Shown here: one piece after another, positions 15,228-17,599 of the stretch
Numbering within the stretch: position 1 is the stretch's first letter
Layout of the letters: each line of letters starts with the position of its first letter
NCBI GenBank assembly: GCA_009923965.1
Contig: RFSL01000003.1
Span: forward strand, 1 to 17,599
Source of the DNA: Flavobacteriia bacterium
Lineage (GTDB): Bacteria; Bacteroidota; Bacteroidia; Flavobacteriales_D; Crocinitomicaceae
Direction of reading: 5' to 3'
DNA length: 17,599 nucleotides
Notes under the pieces: model-generated
The model's database searches: none
What the model saw: the letters and a program-made list of their open reading frames with translations, nothing else
Told to the model about the DNA's origin: nothing
Made by a program: the position numbers and the translations under genes

Positions 15228-16277
15228 GTGAATAAAGATAGAATTATCAGTGCTTTTGCTCAACTTGGGAAAATAATGAAATGCTTGGGTCAAAACCATG
15301 CAATTTCAGATTTTGAATTGGGAATTACACCCTTAGAATTTGAAAACCTTAATAGTTTAATAAGTCGTCAAGTTCATCACAATGGTTGGTTTTCTGAAGA
15401 CATGGTCCGTAAAGCATTCTGTTCCTTAGCTGATATGTTAGAAAAAGAAAAATTGGAGGCTTGGGCAAAGAACTATAAATTCAATGAAAAACCCTTGACT
15501 GTTGCAGTTATAATAGCTGGAAATATCCCTCTAGTTGGATTTCATGATTTTTTGTGTGTCCTCCTTTCTGGAAATAGAATCCTTTGTAAGTTGAGTTCAG
15601 AAGATAAATTATTACTTCCTGCACTAGCTAAAGTATTAATTCATTTAGATTCTGATTTTGAAGAGTATATTTCTTTTTCAGAAGGTAATATTTCAAATTT
15701 TGATGCTGTAATTGCTACTGGAAGCACAAATTCATTGGATCATTTTATTCAGTATTTTTCAAAATGTCCACATTTATTTCGCGGCAGTCGAACTTCTTTG
15801 GCAGTAATAACAGGAAATGAATCAGACGAGGAATTAGTCGAATTAGGGAAGGATTTATTTCACTATTATGGTCGTGGTTGTCGGAATGTTTCGCATCTTC
15901 TTCTTCCAGAAAATTATAGTCTGAATCGAATTTTTGAAGCCATTGTAAGCTATGGAGAAGTAGTTAACAATAAAAAATACGGTAATAACTATGATTATTA
16001 CAAATCCATTCATTTGATGAACTTGGAAAAGTTTTTAGATAATAACTTTGTATTAGTAAAAGAAAGCCAAGAATTATTTTCTCCGCTTGCAATGATTTAT
16101 TATTCATTTTACAGCAATGAAAATGAGGTAAAAGATTTCATTTCTAAGCATGAAGGAAGTATACAATGTATTGTAGGCTCTAATTTTATACCTTTTGGCA
16201 AAGCACAAGCGCCAGGTTTAGCAGATTACGCTGATACTATTGATACGATGGAGTGGCTTATTAATTTGAGAGTTTAA
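15228..16277 (+). CDS. LuxC-family acyl-CoA reductase, GTG start
   Basis: The 349 aa product belongs to the LuxC/aldehyde-dehydrogenase-like acyl-CoA reductases, which reduce a fatty acyl-CoA or acyl thioester to the aldehyde with NADPH. Visible landmarks are the nucleotide-binding stretch VAVIIAGNIPLVGFHDFLC (92-110), LSGNRILCKLS, VIATGSTNS (161-169), FRGSRTSLAVITG (184-196) and YGRGCRNVSHLLLP (214-227), with C218 as the probable thioester nucleophile. The GTG at 15228 is preferred because the N-terminal pattern RIISAFAQLGK resembles the start of homologues. The next ATG (15276) would remove it. The gene is followed after about 130 bases by a bidirectional terminator. Its physiological substrate in non-luminous Bacteroidota is unclear. 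Confidence 0.88.
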   Translation: MNKDRIISAFAQLGKIMKCLGQNHAISDFELGITPLEFENLNSLISRQVHHNGWFSEDMVRKAFCSLADMLEKEKLEAWAKNYKFNEKPLTVAVIIAGNIPLVGFHDFLCVLLSGNRILCKLSSEDKLLLPALAKVLIHLDSDFEEYISFSEGNISNFDAVIATGSTNSLDHFIQYFSKCPHLFRGSRTSLAVITGNESDEELVELGKDLFHYYGRGCRNVSHLLLPENYSLNRIFEAIVSYGEVVNNKKYGNNYDYYKSIHLMNLEKFLDNNFVLVKESQELFSPLAMIYYSFYSNENEVKDFISKHEGSIQCIVGSNFIPFGKAQAPGLADYADTIDTMEWLINLRV

Positions 16278-16407
16278 AAATTTATTTTAGTACTAGTCAT
16301 GGGGGTTAATATAATCGCATCTTACTCACATAAATTTGCTTGCTTTTGGTCTTTTTCAGTAATTTTTAGCACTTTTTAGTAGTTTCCAGCCCAAAAATAA
16401 AGCCATA

Positions 16408-16445
16408 AAAAAACCCAGTAAAGTATTATCTTTACTGGGTTTTTT
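16408..16445. terminator. Bidirectional intrinsic terminator
   Basis: A perfect 10-base stem CCCAGTAAAG / CTTTACTGGG (16414-16423 and 16430-16439) with a TATTAT loop is flanked by an A-run on one side and a T-run on the other. It therefore works in both directions: for the acyl-CoA reductase gene on the plus strand and for the tRNA gene, whose 3' end is at 16450, on the minus strand. The 130 bases between the reductase stop and this hairpin show no gene. Confidence 0.88.
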
Positions 16446-16449
16446 ATTG

Positions 16450-16524
16450 TGGGGGTTGACGGGTTCGAACCGCCGACCCTCTGCTTGTAAGGCAGATGCT
16501 CTGAACCAGCTGAGCTAAACCCCC
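16450..16524 (-). tRNA. tRNA-Val (anticodon TAC)
   Basis: The minus strand folds into a full cloverleaf of 75 bases. The acceptor stem is GGGGGTT/AACCCCC, the D arm GCTC...GAGC, the anticodon stem TCTGC/GCAGA with loop CTTACAA, and the T arm GGCGG-TTCGAAC-CCGTC. The anticodon TAC reads valine codons. The discriminator base is A and the sequence continues CAA, so the CCA end is not encoded and must be added after transcription. Confidence 0.95.
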
Positions 16525-16538
16525 GATATTAGCGTTTG

Positions 16539-16546
16539 CAAATATA
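16539..16546 (-). promoter_or_regulatory. Bacteroidota -7 element (TATATTTG) for tRNA-Val
   Basis: TATATTTG matches TAnnTTTG exactly on the minus strand, 14 bases upstream of the mature tRNA 5' end. No clear -33 TTG is seen. Confidence 0.55.
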
Positions 16547-16582
16547 GCATTTTTTTTAAAGTATCTTTTAAAAACTAAAAAA

Positions 16583-16837
16583 TTATTGCGCTGTTTTCAG
16601 TTCTTCAATTTTATTTAAAACATCGTCTAATCCTTCTTTAAATTTTTCAAAATCTTCTTTGTATAGGAAAATCTTATGTTTTTCAAAGCTTCCATCGCCA
16701 TCCTCGCTGAATATTTTCTTGCTTTCCGTTAGAGTGATATACAAATCATTTCCTTTGGTAGCTTTGATATCAAAAAAATAGGTTCTTTTTCCTGCTCTAA
16801 CTGCTTTTGAATAAATTTCATTTTGTTCACTGCTCAT
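16583..16837 (-). CDS. DUF3276 protein (PUR-alpha-like nucleic-acid-binding)
   Basis: This 84 aa protein matches the DUF3276 pattern of Bacteroidota: EIYSKAVRAGKRTYFFDIKATKGNDLYITLTESKK followed by a charged linker, then KHKIFLYKEDFEKFKEGLDDVLNKIEEL. The fold is a PUR-alpha repeat (four-stranded sheet and helix); the Borrelia relative BpuR binds single-stranded DNA and RNA. The role in Bacteroidota is not established, but small size, high charge and conservation suggest a nucleoid- or RNA-associated protein. It is transcribed from its own promoter (TTTG, 20 bases, CATATTTG) towards the tRNA-Val gene. Confidence 0.88.
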   Translation of the reverse strand: MSSEQNEIYSKAVRAGKRTYFFDIKATKGNDLYITLTESKKIFSEDGDGSFEKHKIFLYKEDFEKFKEGLDDVLNKIEELKTAQ

Positions 16838-16858
16838 ACGATCTTAGTTTTCTTAATT

Positions 16859-16890
16859 CAAATATGCTATTTTTTTATGAGTTAGACAAA
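16859..16890 (-). promoter_or_regulatory. Promoter of the DUF3276 gene (-33 TTTG, -7 CATATTTG)
   Basis: On the minus strand TTTG (16887-16890) is followed after 20 bases by CATATTTG (16859-16866), a one-mismatch TAnnTTTG. The ATG lies 21 bases further on. This is the only promoter in the window where both Bacteroidota elements are seen at the expected spacing. Confidence 0.6.
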
Positions 16891-16927
16891 TAAAAAAAAA
16901 CATGAAACAAAATTAATCATATTTCGT

Positions 16928-17599
16928 ATGTTAAATGTTAACAAAAATAAACTCAAGGGCTTGAAATTCAGATTGTTTTTTCTTTTTTTTATAATTATAA
17001 TGAGTTCTTGCTCATCTATTTTGGATAGAGAGCATGTTGGAATTGATTTAAAAGAGATTAAGAAAAAAGGCAAGCTCACTGTTCTTATAGAAAATTCTTC
17101 GCTTTCTTTCTTTGAATACCGCGGAAAAAAACTTGGTTTTGAATACGAGATACTAGATTCATTTGCAAAATCTATCCATCTTCCCTTAGAATTAAAGGTA
17201 GTGTCAAATTCCAGAGATTTTTTTCGCTTATTAAATGATGGTGAAGGAGATATTTTAGCTGCTAATTTGGCCGTTTCTCTAGCGGATAAAAAAATAATTA
17301 ATTATTCTGAACCATTTTATTTTACAGAGCAGGTATTGGTGCAGCGTCAAGAAGAAACTCTAGCGAAAGAGCCTCTCGATCTAATCGAAAAAAGTATTTA
17401 CGTACGAAAAAATTCATGCTTTGAAAAGAGATTAAAAAGTATTCAAGAAGAGATTGGATCAAAAATAGGTGTAAAAACATTCGAGAATGACCCTATTACT
17501 GAAGATTTAATTGAAAAAGTGGCAAATGGGGAGATAAATTACACACTGGCTCACGAAAATTTAGCTCGGATAAGTAAGGAGTTGCATCCTAATTTGAAT
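16928..17599 (+). CDS. MltF-like lipoprotein, solute-binding domain (partial, cut by window end)
   Basis: A frame open from ATG 16928 to the last base encodes 224 residues without a stop. A lipobox IMSSC follows a hydrophobic segment (about 16-25), so C28 would be lipidated. The rest is a family 3 periplasmic-binding-protein domain: GKLTVLIENSSLSFFEYRGKKLGFEYEILDSFAKSI, then GEGDILAANLAVSLADKK and NYSEPFYFTEQVLVQR. This arrangement matches the N-terminal regulatory domain of membrane-bound lytic murein transglycosylase F, whose SLT catalytic domain would lie beyond the window. Without that part, a plain solute-binding lipoprotein cannot be ruled out. It diverges from the DUF3276 gene. Confidence 0.82.
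   Translation, partial: MLNVNKNKLKGLKFRLFFLFFIIIMSSCSSILDREHVGIDLKEIKKKGKLTVLIENSSLSFFEYRGKKLGFEYEILDSFAKSIHLPLELKVVSNSRDFFRLLNDGEGDILAANLAVSLADKKIINYSEPFYFTEQVLVQRQEETLAKEPLDLIEKSIYVRKNSCFEKRLKSIQEEIGSKIGVKTFENDPITEDLIEKVANGEINYTLAHENLARISKELHPNLN

Noticed and set aside
16278..16406. Possible small RNA or gene between the acyl-CoA reductase and the terminator
   Set aside because: No open frame, promoter element or stable hairpin stands out; it reads as an AT-rich 3' region.
16882..17079. Minus-strand open frame opposite the start of the MltF-like gene
   Set aside because: It is a shadow of the plus-strand lipoprotein signal peptide; its translation is a low-complexity hydrophobic stretch.
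1..17599. CRISPR arrays or tandem repeats
   Set aside because: No regularly spaced direct repeats were seen on reading through the window.

Overview
The window looks like chromosomal DNA of a Bacteroidota bacterium, most likely order Flavobacteriales. The DNA is AT-rich and A/T-ending codons dominate. Several genes are preceded by the Bacteroidota -7 promoter element TAnnTTTG, and Shine-Dalgarno sequences are mostly absent. The gene content also fits: a TonB-dependent receptor with a carboxypeptidase-like N-domain paired with a DUF4249 lipoprotein, a DUF3276 (PUR-alpha-like) protein, a Nudix-wHTH sugar regulator and a BadF-type kinase. Genus cannot be read from the sequence.

Layout. 1-1132: tail of an unidentified gene, then gcvT. 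1143-2475 (minus): a Nudix-winged-helix regulator with a broken Nudix box, overlapping a small lipoprotein gene. 2547-4817 (plus): a BadF/GlcNAc-kinase-like ATPase divergent from the regulator, then an FkbM methyltransferase coupled by ATGA to a lipoprotein. 4879-5634: an RluF-type pseudouridine synthase. 5635-6600: an inserted single-gene integron-like cassette carrying a class D (OXA-type) beta-lactamase and an attC-like imperfect palindrome. 6602-9065 (minus): pabB and tilS, overlapping. 9202-12546 (plus): TonB-dependent receptor and DUF4249 lipoprotein. 12551-15138 (minus): a dicluster ferredoxin followed by a large secreted/membrane alpha/beta-hydrolase-like protein with a decayed metalloprotease-like N-domain. 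15228-16277 (plus): LuxC-type acyl-CoA reductase, divergent from the ferredoxin. 16407-16837: bidirectional terminator, tRNA-Val(TAC) and a DUF3276 gene. 16928-17599: start of an MltF-like lipoprotein cut by the window edge.

Most of the window is housekeeping: glycine cleavage, rRNA/tRNA modification, folate precursor synthesis and amino-sugar handling. The accessory signal is the cassette between rluF and tilS. Its left edge (G|TTAGCA) and right edge (CCG|TT) fit integrase recombination into a 5'-GTT-3' site. The two ends rebuild the complementary TGCTAAC/GTTAGCA boxes of an attC site when joined. The gene inside has aspartate codon use opposite to its neighbour's. No integrase is visible. 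Removing the insert would leave rluF and tilS as tightly convergent genes, so this appears to be a lone cassette dropped into a chromosomal GTT site, with rluF transcription the likely source of expression.
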